Positions 8,498 to 17,581 of a stretch of DNA of 35,953 nucleotides are shown here, in pieces (position 1 is the stretch's first letter; each line of letters starts with the position of its first letter). This stretch comes from Candidatus Tepidiaquacellales bacterium OLB5 (GTDB lineage: Bacteria; Bacteroidota; Ignavibacteria; Tepidaquicellales; OLB5), in the NCBI GenBank assembly GCA_001567545.1, contig LLZO01000343.1:1-35953 (forward strand), given 5' to 3'. A program made the translations under genes and the position numbers. The notes below the pieces were generated by a model that made no database searches, was not told the origin of the DNA, and worked only from the letters and a program-made list of their open reading frames with translations.

Positions 8498-8519
8498 GTT
8501 TTACCTGTAATTCTGTTAA

Positions 8520-10388
8520 TTAATAATCTGCAAATATCTTATCAGGATTGTTTAAGTGCTGAACAAGCACATTAAAATCCTCAGGTTTCCTGCTGGTAAG
8601 CAGCATTTTAAAAGTAAAAATTATATATTTAATTATCTGCTGCACTTCAGGCTCCTGCATATCCATCCGGTAGTCTTTAACATATTTCAAAAACACATAA
8701 GTTACCTCGGCAAGTTTCAATACATCATTATTTTTAATAACAGCGGCAATTTTAGCAATTAATCTTAATGCATTATTCAGTTCGCTGATTCTTTCAAGTG
8801 CTTCAAACCTGCTGTATTCGCCTTTTAAATTGCTGATGCCGGTAAAGCTCTTCTCAAATTCTTTAATAAGATATTTCAGCCTGAAAACCGCTGATTCCAT
8901 TTGTGATTTTTTCAGTTCCTGTTTTTGTGAAGAAGGGAGATAATCAGTTATTTCCGGTTTTTGTTTTAAAATAACCGGTTCGGCTTCTTCAGTATCTGCA
9001 TCAGTTAATGTTTCATTTTCTTCTGCTTTATCTTCTGTTATTAATTCTGTCCCTGTTTCATAATGTTCTGTTGCTTCGGACTCAATTTCTTCCTGATCTT
9101 TATTTATCACTTCAGTATATTCTTTTTCGTCTTCGCCGCTCAACTCAGCTTTCAGCAATTCAATCCTCTCAACAATACTGTCATAATTCAGGTAATCTTC
9201 CCCTTTTATCAGGCTGTTAACAAGTGCAAGCGATGAGTCGAACAATTTTATCCTGTCATCATTCAGAAGCTGCGGACTGCTGATTGACCTGGTAAAATAA
9301 ATATTCATAGTTAAAAATACATCAGCAATAAGATCAAATGAAAGCTGCCTGGAAAGACTTGAAAGCTCGCTGGTTATGCCGAGAATTTCAGTCATACACT
9401 GAAGGCATTTTTCACTAAGCTTGCCGTTATCATCTGTAATACAGTTCTTTGTAACTGTAGCCAGAAGTTTTTCAAGGATCTTTACTTCTTCAAAGAACCT
9501 GGTTTCAAATTTTATATAAGCTTCACTTGTAATGGCCTCTTCTTTAACATGTCCGTTTTCCTGAGAAGCTCCCAGGGGTTTATGAACCTCTATTTCCAGC
9601 TCGGGCAGTTCATCATCAATTATAATTTCATCTTCAGGAATTTCTTCAGCGGTGACCGGTTTTTCTGTTTCAATTTCTGCTGCTTCATCTATTTCAGCCT
9701 TTTCTTCACCTGATTGTAACTCCTCATTGCCTGAAATTTCAACAGATTTATCTGTTTCTTCATTTTCTTCCGGCTCTTTAATAAACACTTTCTCTTCATC
9801 GGTTTCAGGGTTTTCAACTGACTGGCTTATACTTTCAAGCTCAAAAACCTCTGCTTCGCCGGAATAAGTTTCCGGGTTTTCTATCAAAGTTAAGCCGGAA
9901 TCATTTTCTTCCTCAGGTTCTTCAGGAACAGCATCTTCAAGCTCTACAATTTTTGATATGCTGCTGTCTTCATCAGTTTCTATTTTTATTGTATCAGGCT
10001 TTTCAGCATCCGAAATATTCTCTTCTTTTATGCTTTCTGATTCTTCCCCGGTAATATTTTTAATAGATTCCTGTACATTTTCACTTTTATAAAGCTGAAT
10101 TTTTGAGCATATCTTAGTGATGTTGATTTTATCATATTCAAAATTATCTTTAAGGTTAAAAATTGTTACCTGGGATTTATCAATTTTATCGGAAATATAA
10201 AGCAGGTATTTAAATAACAGCTCAAGCCCAGCTGTTCTGCCAATCAGGTATGTTACCTTCATTACATCATCTACAGCTATAATACTGTCTACCAGCTTAT
10301 TTAAGCGGTAATTTTCCCTGAACTCGCTGTTCGGCGAATTAACAACAGTATGAAGCAGGTAATTTATGTAATCTTTTTTAAAATTCAT
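8520..10388 (-). CDS. Unknown 622-aa protein with an acidic linker between helical domains
   Basis: I do not recognise this family. Residues 1-110 form a compact mixed helical domain (YLLHTVVNSPNSEF, TAGLELLFKYLLYISDKID). Residues about 112-285 are low-complexity and very acidic, dominated by Glu, Asp, Ser and Pro, probably disordered. Residues 290-420 and 480-622 are two helical domains separated by a second acidic stretch. They share a pattern (ITSELSSLSRQLSFDLIADVFLTMN and LNNALRLIAKIAAVIKNNDVLKLAEVTYVFLKYV) loosely like four-helix Hpt bundles, but no phosphoacceptor His is visible. There is no signal peptide or membrane segment. It lies between alr (4-nt gap) and manC (22-nt gap), so it is cotranscribed with wall and glycan genes. 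A scaffold or signalling role is only inference. Confidence 0.6.
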   Translation of the reverse strand: MNFKKDYINYLLHTVVNSPNSEFRENYRLNKLVDSIIAVDDVMKVTYLIGRTAGLELLFKYLLYISDKIDKSQVTIFNLKDNFEYDKINITKICSKIQLYKSENVQESIKNITGEESESIKEENISDAEKPDTIKIETDEDSSISKIVELEDAVPEEPEEENDSGLTLIENPETYSGEAEVFELESISQSVENPETDEEKVFIKEPEENEETDKSVEISGNEELQSGEEKAEIDEAAEIETEKPVTAEEIPEDEIIIDDELPELEIEVHKPLGASQENGHVKEEAITSEAYIKFETRFFEEVKILEKLLATVTKNCITDDNGKLSEKCLQCMTEILGITSELSSLSRQLSFDLIADVFLTMNIYFTRSISSPQLLNDDRIKLFDSSLALVNSLIKGEDYLNYDSIVERIELLKAELSGEDEKEYTEVINKDQEEIESEATEHYETGTELITEDKAEENETLTDADTEEAEPVILKQKPEITDYLPSSQKQELKKSQMESAVFRLKYLIKEFEKSFTGISNLKGEYSRFEALERISELNNALRLIAKIAAVIKNNDVLKLAEVTYVFLKYVKDYRMDMQEPEVQQIIKYIIFTFKMLLTSRKPEDFNVLVQHLNNPDKIFADY

Positions 10389-10392
10389 ATTC

Positions 10393-11541
10393 TTAACCGT
10401 TAAGATATACTCTTTCTACCCTGTCAGCTACAGCACAAAGAATTTCATACGGAATTGTACCGCAAATTGAAGCAAGCTTATCAGCTCCAAGCCTGTTTCC
10501 GTTATCATCGCCCATAAGCAGTACATCATCGCCGATTTTAATTTTATATGTTTTCCCCAGCTGAACCATAATCCAATCCATTGTAACTGCTCCTATCTGC
10601 CTGTATAATTTTTTATTGATAGAAACTTTAGCTTTATTGGTAAGCTTCCGCTGGTAACCGTCTCCGTATCCTATTGGCACTGAGCCGATGAACTCCTGTT
10701 TAGCTGCAAAATATTTTCTGTTGTAACTGACACTTTCGCCTGTTTCAATTTTTTTTAAAAAAGTTACCTTTGACTTAAGGTTCATGACCGGTTTCAGCGG
10801 GATCTTATTTCGCACTCCTGTACCCGGATAATACCCGTAAAGCAGAAGCCCGGGACGCACCATATTAAAGTAGGAATCCTTAAGATCAAGAACAGCCCCG
10901 CTGTTGGCTGAATGAATAATTGGTATTTCAATACCGGATTTTTTTAGATCGGCCAGCAGCTTATTGAATCTTTTCAGCTGAAGCCGTGAAAAAGATTTAT
11001 TCTTTTCTTCAGATGCTGCAAAATGTGTAAAAATACCTTCAATCTCAATATGCTTTAAAGCAGATATTTGCTGAATTGTACGGAATGCTCTTTTGTAATC
11101 AAGCCCTATTCTCCGCATCCCGGTATCAACTTCAATGTGTATCTTGAACCTGCTTTTGAACCGGCGGCTGTAATCATTCAGAAATTTTGCTGTATCAAAC
11201 GAAGCCACTGTAGCAGTAAGATTATGTTTATGCAGAATAGAAACATACCTTGCAGGCTCCAGCTTACTGTGTATAAGAGTACCAAATACAAGTATTGGCG
11301 TATTCGGTATAAGTTTTCTGAGTTTAATAGCCTCATCATAATTTGCCACTCCCAGAAAATCTATTCCAAGATCAACCAGCTTCCTGCTGATTGCTTCAAG
11401 CCCGTGCCCGTAAGCATTTGCTTTAACAACACCGCATATCTTTATCTTTCGTTTAGGATATTCGCCGTGTATATGCCGTCTTATCTGCTCTACATTAAAT
11501 GCAAGCTTTGCAAAATCTATTTCTGCGCGTGTTGGGTTCAA
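10393..11541 (-). CDS. alr: Alanine racemase
   Basis: A 382-residue PLP enzyme converting L-alanine to D-alanine for peptidoglycan. PLP-binding K40 sits in GVVKANAYGHG; the TIM-barrel phosphate-binding and substrate regions follow (HIEVDTGMRRIG, GIFTHFAASEE, HSANSGAVL, VRPGLLLYGYYPG). The second catalytic residue, Tyr, is in SVPIGYGDGYQRKL, and the C-terminal beta domain includes MDWIMVQLG, where most family members have MDQ. Length is normal. The start is 6 nt after the aspartase stop and the stop is 4 nt before the acidic 622-aa gene. Confidence 0.95.
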   Translation of the reverse strand: MNPTRAEIDFAKLAFNVEQIRRHIHGEYPKRKIKICGVVKANAYGHGLEAISRKLVDLGIDFLGVANYDEAIKLRKLIPNTPILVFGTLIHSKLEPARYVSILHKHNLTATVASFDTAKFLNDYSRRFKSRFKIHIEVDTGMRRIGLDYKRAFRTIQQISALKHIEIEGIFTHFAASEEKNKSFSRLQLKRFNKLLADLKKSGIEIPIIHSANSGAVLDLKDSYFNMVRPGLLLYGYYPGTGVRNKIPLKPVMNLKSKVTFLKKIETGESVSYNRKYFAAKQEFIGSVPIGYGDGYQRKLTNKAKVSINKKLYRQIGAVTMDWIMVQLGKTYKIKIGDDVLLMGDDNGNRLGADKLASICGTIPYEILCAVADRVERVYLNG

Positions 11542-11547
11542 TTAATA

Positions 11548-12936
11548 TTACAATCCCGGTTTGGTTAGTTTCATCAGGTCTAATACTTTGTTCAGCTCCT
11601 TTTCAGGCATAATATTCTTTGATCTTATCACATCCATAATTGAGCGGTGAGTTTTAACAGCTTCCTTGGCAATTTCGGCTGCTCTTGCATAACCGATTAT
11701 CGGGTTAAGTGCTGTAACTATACTTATTGATTTTTCCGCATATTCCCGGCATTTCTTTTCATCTGCAATAAGTCCGGCAACACATTTATCGTCAAATGCC
11801 TTAAGGGCATTTTTAAGAATTTCTATCATCCAAACTATGTTAAATATCATAACAGGCATCATAACATTTAGCTCCAGCTGACCGGCCTGTGAACACATCA
11901 TAACAGTATGATTGTTACCCATTACCTGGTAAAGTACCTGGTTCATCATCTCTGCCATAGAAGGATTAACCTTGCCGGGCATAATAGATGAACCCGGCTG
12001 TACAGCAGGCATAATTATTTCCGCGAAGCCTGTTGTTGGACCTGAGGCCAGCAGGCGCAGGTCATTTGTAATTTTAGTCATATCAATTGCAAAATTATTT
12101 ATAGCGCTGGATAGCTCCATAAACGGCATCATACTTTGCATTGACTCAAAATAATTTTTGGTAGGTCTAAGTTTTAAGCCGGAAACTTTTGAAAGATTCT
12201 TAGCCATAAGGTTACGGTACTTTGTGTGAGTGTTCAGTCCGGTGCCAACAGCTGTTCCGCCGATACCGAGATCAGCAAGATGTTTCTGTGATGCAAGTAT
12301 CAGGTCATAGTGCCTTGCAACAATTTCGGCATATCCTTCAAATTCCTGCCCAAGAGTTATAGGTGCTGCATCCTGCAGATGCGTTCTGCCGGATTTAATG
12401 ACTTTTGAAAACTGTTTCGCTTTTTTCTCCAGAGTTTTCTGAAAGTGTTTTATAACAGGCATTAGTCTTTGTGCCATTATCAGAGATGCCAGCCTCATTG
12501 CAGTTGGAAAAGTATCGTTGGTTGACTGCGCCATATTTACATGGTCATTGGGATTGATTATTTTATAATCTCCGCGTTTACCTCCAAGTATCTCTATTCC
12601 GCGGTTTGCCAGAACTTCATTGGTATTCATATTATGGGAAGTACCTGCTCCTGCCTGGTATACATCAACAACAAAATGCGCTCTGTGTTTACCGCTTAAC
12701 ACTTCATCAGCAGCTTTAATTATTGCGCCTGCAATTTTTTTATCAAGCAAGCCAAGTTCAGCATTAGTCATTGCAGCAGCTTTTTTAATATAAACATAAG
12801 AATCAACCATAACCGGGTGAGCTTTCCAGCCGCTTACCGGAAAATTTTGAACTGCTCTTTGTGTCTGTACGCCGTAATATGCTTCATAGGGTATTTCGAT
12901 TGCTCCGAGTGAGTCTTTTTCAATTCTGGTTTTCAT
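11548..12936 (-). CDS. aspA: Aspartate ammonia-lyase (class II fumarase/aspartase superfamily)
   Basis: A 462-residue enzyme that reversibly deaminates L-aspartate to fumarate and ammonia. The N-terminus (DSLGAIEIPYEAYYGVQTQRAVQNFPVSG), the Thr-rich substrate loop (GAGTSHNMNTNEVLANRG, NPNDHVNMAQSTNDTFPTA), SGRTHLQDAAPI and the superfamily signature GSSIMPGKVNP (about 317-327) are all present. The choice of aspartase over fumarase rests on AYYG near the start and MPAVQPGSSIMPGKVNP; fumarase activity cannot be excluded. It is the first gene of the long leftward run and faces the DUF4292 gene across a 161-bp divergent intergenic region that must hold both promoters. Confidence 0.8.
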   Translation of the reverse strand: MKTRIEKDSLGAIEIPYEAYYGVQTQRAVQNFPVSGWKAHPVMVDSYVYIKKAAAMTNAELGLLDKKIAGAIIKAADEVLSGKHRAHFVVDVYQAGAGTSHNMNTNEVLANRGIEILGGKRGDYKIINPNDHVNMAQSTNDTFPTAMRLASLIMAQRLMPVIKHFQKTLEKKAKQFSKVIKSGRTHLQDAAPITLGQEFEGYAEIVARHYDLILASQKHLADLGIGGTAVGTGLNTHTKYRNLMAKNLSKVSGLKLRPTKNYFESMQSMMPFMELSSAINNFAIDMTKITNDLRLLASGPTTGFAEIIMPAVQPGSSIMPGKVNPSMAEMMNQVLYQVMGNNHTVMMCSQAGQLELNVMMPVMIFNIVWMIEILKNALKAFDDKCVAGLIADEKKCREYAEKSISIVTALNPIIGYARAAEIAKEAVKTHRSIMDVIRSKNIMPEKELNKVLDLMKLTKPGL

Positions 12937-13097
12937 TAAAACTAATACCTTTCAGATTTAAATATATGAATATGTGAATTTATAGCAAATTTTTGCAGAA
13001 ATCTACTCGATTAAAGTGATGAATTCCTGCAAAATATTAGCTAATTTAACAATTAATTATCATTAGTTATAGAGAAAAATAATTAGTTAACCATAAA

Positions 13098-13937
13098 ATG
13101 AATAAATTATACATATTTCTTACGGCATTTTTTGCTTTATTTTCATTCACAATTTTTTCACAGGAAAATCAGGATTCAACCTTAACACCGGAAGATACTG
13201 TTACTATAACAGAAGATACCCTGCAAACAGTTGAAACTGATCCTGTTAAAATAGAGGTTTCCCGTATTGTAAAAGAAGTCAATACCAGGTCAAAAGAAGT
13301 TGATAATATTATTTCTACCGGAGAGATAAAGATAAAAACTCCGAAGATAGATGAAACCGGTGATATTGAAATTCATGTGAAGAAAAAAGATGACCTTTGG
13401 TTTAAAATAGAAGGTCCGCTTGGAATAGATGCAGCAGTTGCGCATTTTAACCGTGAAAGATTTACATTTTTTGACGACTTAAATGATGTAGTTACTTCCG
13501 GCTCTACTACAATTCTTAACATCGGAACTTTAACCAAGATTCGCTGTACATTTGACGATATGCTTAATTCATTTTCGGGCACAGTCAGGATTTCGAAAGG
13601 AAAAAAGGATGAGCTTGCAATGACCGAAGAAGGGAATATGTATGTGCTTTCTTTAAAGCGCGGCACTATAACAAGAAAATACTGGGTTGATAAGGATAAT
13701 TATTTTGTTTACAAATATCTATACCTCAGCAAAACCGGCAAAACTCTTATTTCTTTTGAATTTTCAAATTTCACTAACTACGGTATAAGTACTTATGCCA
13801 GAAAAGTTGAAATTAGAAGGCCAAAACAGAATGAATACTTCAGGCTGACAATGGAAAATGTAAGCCTCAATCAAAGCTATCTTGATTTTAAAGTTGACTA
13901 TCCTTACGGTGATGTTAAGATCAGGAACTGGAAATAA
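13098..13937 (+). CDS. DUF4292 envelope protein, LolA/LolB-like
   Basis: A 279-residue exported protein. The signal peptide is clear (residues 1-22, ending FTIFSQ) and lacks a lipobox Cys. An acidic Thr-rich linker (25-50) leads to a beta-rich domain of the DUF4292 family: ISTGEIKIKTPKIDETGDIEIHV, DDLWFKIEGPLGIDAAVAHF, SGTVRISKGKKDELAM, and the C-terminal DYPYGDVKIRNWK. DUF4292 proteins have an incomplete barrel like LolA/LolB and are thought to handle lipoproteins or lipids in the periplasm; this is family-level inference. The gene stands alone with a strong terminator 51 nt downstream. Confidence 0.75.
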   Translation: MNKLYIFLTAFFALFSFTIFSQENQDSTLTPEDTVTITEDTLQTVETDPVKIEVSRIVKEVNTRSKEVDNIISTGEIKIKTPKIDETGDIEIHVKKKDDLWFKIEGPLGIDAAVAHFNRERFTFFDDLNDVVTSGSTTILNIGTLTKIRCTFDDMLNSFSGTVRISKGKKDELAMTEEGNMYVLSLKRGTITRKYWVDKDNYFVYKYLYLSKTGKTLISFEFSNFTNYGISTYARKVEIRRPKQNEYFRLTMENVSLNQSYLDFKVDYPYGDVKIRNWK

Positions 13938-13988
13938 TACCTTTCGTAATACTTTATAAAATATTAAAGCCGAATTATCTAAATATAA

Positions 13989-14025
13989 AACAGGTGAATA
14001 TTATTTCACCTGTTAAATTTTTTTT
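13989..14025 (+). terminator. Terminator after the DUF4292 gene
   Basis: A perfect 10-bp stem, AACAGGTGAA (13989-13998) with TTCACCTGTT (14005-14014), a 6-nt loop, and a T tract at 14018-14025. Confidence 0.85.
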
Positions 14026-14079
14026 AAAAGAAAATATCATAGTCATTTATTTTTTGAACTGTAATTATTATTTTTGGCA

Positions 14080-14352
14080 ATGGCAAAAATAAAAACTGAA
14101 TGTGCATGCGGAGCAGTGCATGAATTTGAAGGAGCAGCAGCAAAGTATTTTGAAGGAAACATTCCGGAATACGTTGATTGCAGCGAGTGTCCTGTTTGCA
14201 GTCCCGAGCTTCTGGATAAACCTGAATTACATGAAGATGAGGCTTATAAAGAAGAGGTTGATATAGAAGAGCTGGAAAAAGCACTGGAAGATAATCCTAT
14301 AGCAGATATTGATGAGCTGGATGAAGATTTTAATGAAGAAGAAGAATTTTAA
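14080..14352 (+). CDS. Small Cys-rich protein with an acidic tail
   Basis: A 90-residue protein from the ATG at 14080; an in-frame TTG at 14074 is less likely. The N-terminal half has cysteines at 8, 10, 34, 37 and 40 (ECACGAVHEF ... VDCSECPVC), a likely zinc-binding knuckle pair. The second half is extremely acidic (ELEKALEDNPIADIDELDEDFNEEEEF). I do not recognise a named family. It has no signal peptide. It is flanked by the DUF4292 terminator upstream and a convergent gene downstream, so it is a single-gene unit. A TATTTTTTG sequence at 14048-14056 could be a promoter -7 box with one extra base. Confidence 0.65.
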   Translation: MAKIKTECACGAVHEFEGAAAKYFEGNIPEYVDCSECPVCSPELLDKPELHEDEAYKEEVDIEELEKALEDNPIADIDELDEDFNEEEEF

Positions 14353-14391
14353 ATACCGAAAATTCCTTAATAAAATGTAATTCTGTATAAT

Positions 14392-15834
14392 TTACAGTTC
14401 TTGTGTTTTCTCCTTTAACCACCATTCAAACTCTGAAGTTTTTATAGAATTAAATATCTTTTCCTTTTCTATTTTAGAAATTGTTGTTTTATTCAATTTG
14501 TTAACCAGAAGTATTTTTATAATTTCCGAAAATCTATATTGCCCTTCTGAATTTCTGAACCTGGTATTATTTGTCATAAAATGATTATAGCTATCAAGCA
14601 AATAATACAATTCTTCTGTATAATTTAATTCTAAGTAAGCTGCCATTTTTAATTTATAAAGATTATTTTTTTCGCTTATAGTAGGAGAGGTAATTGCATT
14701 AATGTATTCAAGTGATTTGTTAAAATCTTTCTTCATAAAGCTTAAAAATGCACTGACGTAATTATCTGCCCTTACTCTGAATTCAGGTTTTACCTTATGT
14801 AAATAATTATCAGCAAATTTCTGTAACTTATCAAAGTTTTCCACAGCAAATTTTATTTTAACAATTGAAGTAAACAAGACATCTTCAAGCGGTTCAGTTC
14901 TGCTGAATGAAAACAATCCGTTAGCAAAAATAAAATCTATTAGCAGGTTTAATTGTTTGGCGTATGAATAATAATCCTGAGTACTCATTAATTTTGTCCC
15001 GCTTTTCATAAGCCCAAGAAAATACTGCCATCTTATCATATCAGACAAACATTCAAAATTCTTTTTATAATATTCTATCAGCTCTGTATATATTTCAGGA
15101 TTTTCATATAAATAAAATTGGCAGCGTTTATAGTCGTACTTTATTTTATTTATCAAACCAGAACCGTCATCTGTACATAATTCTGCAAGTTCATCAATAT
15201 TCAGGCAGTCAACTGTCTTTTTTAGAAATTCATAATTTACAGGATACTCAATATGATTGCTGTATAGCTGTACTTTTATATTCGTTACAAAATAGGAAAG
15301 CGAATACATAGGTATATGCATTATTTCTTTTATAGATTTTTCTCTTTTATTTTCCTGATAATGACTTCTTGCATTTAGCCTCTGCAGTAAAATCATTTCG
15401 GGGGCATATTCTTCTCCTAATCCATCATCATACAAAATTTTTCTGCAAATACTTATTTCACTTCTGCATAAATTATTTAAATTCTTATCCAGATAAAACT
15501 GTGCCAAAGTTTTTGAATAAATGTAACTGTTATTAATACTTCTTTCTATAACTGCGAAATTTTTAGCAAGTTTAGTCAGCTCAGAAAATCTTACGTTTAA
15601 CTGTGAAGATGTGTTTTTGCCGTTACTTTTTCCGGATATTTTCATCAGTTTTAATATTTTTTCATCGGTCAGTTTATCTGCTGGATAGTTCGGGTGATAT
15701 TTAGTAACAGCTTTTAACAAAGGTTTCAGGTTTCTGCCGGTATTATGATAAGGAGAAGCAATAAATTTATCAAACCGTTTAAGTTCTTCCAGCGTAAATG
15801 TTTTTAATATTGTTACTAATTTAGATTTAACCAT
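14392..15834 (-). CDS. SPYxN-family helical repeat protein, copy A
   Basis: A 480-residue cytosolic-looking helical protein of unknown function. The first 60 residues hold a motif shared with the copies at 15846-17334 and 33170-34627: LxTFxxEExxxFxxxIxSPYxNxxxxLxPL ... YHPNYPxxKLTDEKI. The remainder is alpha-helical and TPR-like, with a late conserved YLLDSYNHFM segment and a C-terminal EFEWWLKEK. There is no signal peptide or membrane segment. It lies 11 nt downstream of the frameshifted copy B, so the two are a tandem duplication in one operon. I recall similar proteins in Bacteroidota genomes but know of no assigned role. It converges with the Cys-rich gene; no terminator is evident in the 39-nt gap. 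Confidence 0.7.
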   Translation of the reverse strand: MVKSKLVTILKTFTLEELKRFDKFIASPYHNTGRNLKPLLKAVTKYHPNYPADKLTDEKILKLMKISGKSNGKNTSSQLNVRFSELTKLAKNFAVIERSINNSYIYSKTLAQFYLDKNLNNLCRSEISICRKILYDDGLGEEYAPEMILLQRLNARSHYQENKREKSIKEIMHIPMYSLSYFVTNIKVQLYSNHIEYPVNYEFLKKTVDCLNIDELAELCTDDGSGLINKIKYDYKRCQFYLYENPEIYTELIEYYKKNFECLSDMIRWQYFLGLMKSGTKLMSTQDYYSYAKQLNLLIDFIFANGLFSFSRTEPLEDVLFTSIVKIKFAVENFDKLQKFADNYLHKVKPEFRVRADNYVSAFLSFMKKDFNKSLEYINAITSPTISEKNNLYKLKMAAYLELNYTEELYYLLDSYNHFMTNNTRFRNSEGQYRFSEIIKILLVNKLNKTTISKIEKEKIFNSIKTSEFEWWLKEKTQEL

Positions 15835-15845
15835 TACATCAAAAC

Positions 15846-17334
15846 TTAATTGTTTATTAATTCTTCAATTTTTTTTAATAACCATCCTTTGTGTATAAAC
15901 TTTCCTCTGGATGATATTTCAGATCGAATTTTGTTTAATTCAACAGATTCATTTCCGCTATTATATTTCATCAGCTGAATATAGCAATTAAGAAAATCTA
16001 AATTATTTTTCCTGAATAATTCCGATAAATTTTTATTTTTAGCCAGGAAATGCTTATATGAATCTATGAGCGAATTTGCCTGCTCGTTATGTTTAAGCTC
16101 GTAATATATTAAAAGCATCCAGTTTTTAACATCAACTTTAAGATAAAAGTAATCATATTTTATTTTAGAAAACAATGCCAATGCTTCTTCAAATTTACCC
16201 CTGTTAAAATTTATTACCGCAAGGCTGTAATTATACAGATTTTCCCTGTATTCCGGTGCAAGTTCTTTATAATATTTTTTTGTAAAATTTTCCAGCCAGT
16301 CATATTCTTTTAAGTTTAAGGCTGCCATTATAATATTCCTGAATTTATGAATTCTTATATAATCATATTCGTATTTATACAATCCCAGCTTTAATTCGTT
16401 TTTATAAATTTCAAAAAGTTCTTTTCTGTAATAATCTCTTCGGTCTTCATCTATATTATTATTCAGTCTTTTCCAGCAGCATGCTTCAAGGTCAACATAA
16501 AGGTCTCCTTTTACTTCATGGTCAAATAAATCAATATTGTTTTCAAATAATTCTTTAAAGCTTTTATAATATTCATCATTGTTTATATCAAGCTGAGACA
16601 TCATAGAATAATAATATACTGCTATTACAGGGTAAGATTTGCTTTTACTTACTTTAAGATATTCAATTACCGGAGAAAAATTAAAGTTTTCAGATATTAA
16701 TTTCATTAATGTACCCTCAATAGGTGCATTAAATACATATTCATTGGTTCTATAATGTGCCCTGTTCTTAAAAAACTCAGATAAAAAGAATAATAAAAGA
16801 TACTCAGTTTGTTTTAACAGTACTTCAGATGTTTTTTGCTGATAATCTCTGTCAAGCAATAAATTACAGTATTCTTTCTGCATTAACATACTAAAAAGGA
16901 ATTGACCTGAATCTGAATCATATTTTCCGGTAAATAAATTATTTAGATTTTTAAATTGTGAAGAAAATAAATTGTCAAGTTTTCTGGTATTCAGCATTTT
17001 AAGGAATCTTACTTCAGAAAATTTGTTTTCAAATTCATTTTCACCGTTTATATTTTTTAAATATTCAATTGCAAGATTTGTCAAATGAGAAATCAAAACT
17101 TTAATATATCCCCTTTTTTCTCTGTTGTTTTCTGTCCTGTACATTAATCTGTATAGTTTATCTTCAGTCAGTTTTTCACTGGGGTAATCAGGATGATATT
17201 TTTTTAATTATCCTGAATAACGGCTTAACATTTCTTCCAGTGTTTAAGTAAGGAGATGAAATAAATTTTTCAAACTGTTTCAATTCTTCAAAAGAAAAAG
17301 TTTTTAGTATAGTAAACAGTTTAGATGTTTTCAT
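15846..17334 (-). pseudogene. SPYxN-family helical repeat protein, copy B, frameshifted in an A7 run
   Basis: An open frame runs from 17144 to 15846 (432 residues), but the family N-terminus is present just upstream in another frame. From the ATG at 17334 it reads MKTSKLFTILKTFSFEELKQ, then FISSPYLNTGRN, and breaks in an A7 run (plus-strand T7 at 17199-17205). Removing one A gives ..LFRIIKKYHPDYPSEKLTEDK.. and continues into the long frame, matching copy A residue for residue in spacing (LLKAVTKYHPNYPADKLTDEK). The corrected protein has about 495 residues. The C-terminal half keeps the family's LIDSYKHFL and GWLLKKIEEL elements. Either a sequencing indel, a recent inactivation, or initiation at 17144 giving a protein without the SPYxN domain. 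It is 11 nt upstream of copy A. Confidence 0.75.
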
Positions 17335-17489
17335 TCACCATTTAGAAATTTTTAAAAAAAATTTGCATAAAATATGGTAAAAAAATAACAGTTGCAAAAC
17401 CTTTTTAAATCATTGATTATATGTATGATATAGTCATGAAAAAAATATTAATTAAGGAAAAATTCAGGTAATTATTTAAAAAAACTTTC

Positions 17490-17522
17490 TTTGCAGCAGT
17501 GGTAAATTTAGGGTTAACTTTG
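17490..17522 (+). promoter_or_regulatory. Bacteroidota-type promoter of the exported-protein cluster
   Basis: TTTG at 17490-17493 (-33) is followed after 21 nt by TAACTTTG at 17515-17522, an exact TAnnTTTG -7 box. The expected transcription start is near 17528, about 54 nt before the ATG at 17582. Confidence 0.65.
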
Positions 17523-17524
17523 CA

Positions 17525-17558
17525 CACTAAATTTTTTTAGTGCACTAATTGTGCACAA
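17525..17558 (+). promoter_or_regulatory. Hairpin and TTGTGCACAA palindrome at the transcription start
   Basis: CACTAAA (17525-17531) pairs with TTTAGTG (17536-17542) over a T4 loop, and a perfect 10-bp palindrome TTGTGCACAA lies at 17549-17558. Both sit between the -7 box and the ATG, where an operator or a 5' stabilising hairpin would be placed. GTGCAC occurs twice (17541-17546 within TGCAC, and 17551-17556). Confidence 0.45.
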
Positions 17559-17581
17559 CATAAAACTGAAAAAATTTGCGG

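Noticed and set aside
11068-11568. 166-codon plus-strand frame over alr
   Set aside because: It is antisense to the well-supported alanine racemase and shows no family features.
14024-14284. Minus-strand frame over the Cys-rich gene
   Set aside because: It is a shadow of the plus-strand gene, whose Cys pairs and acidic tail look real, though neither has a family match.
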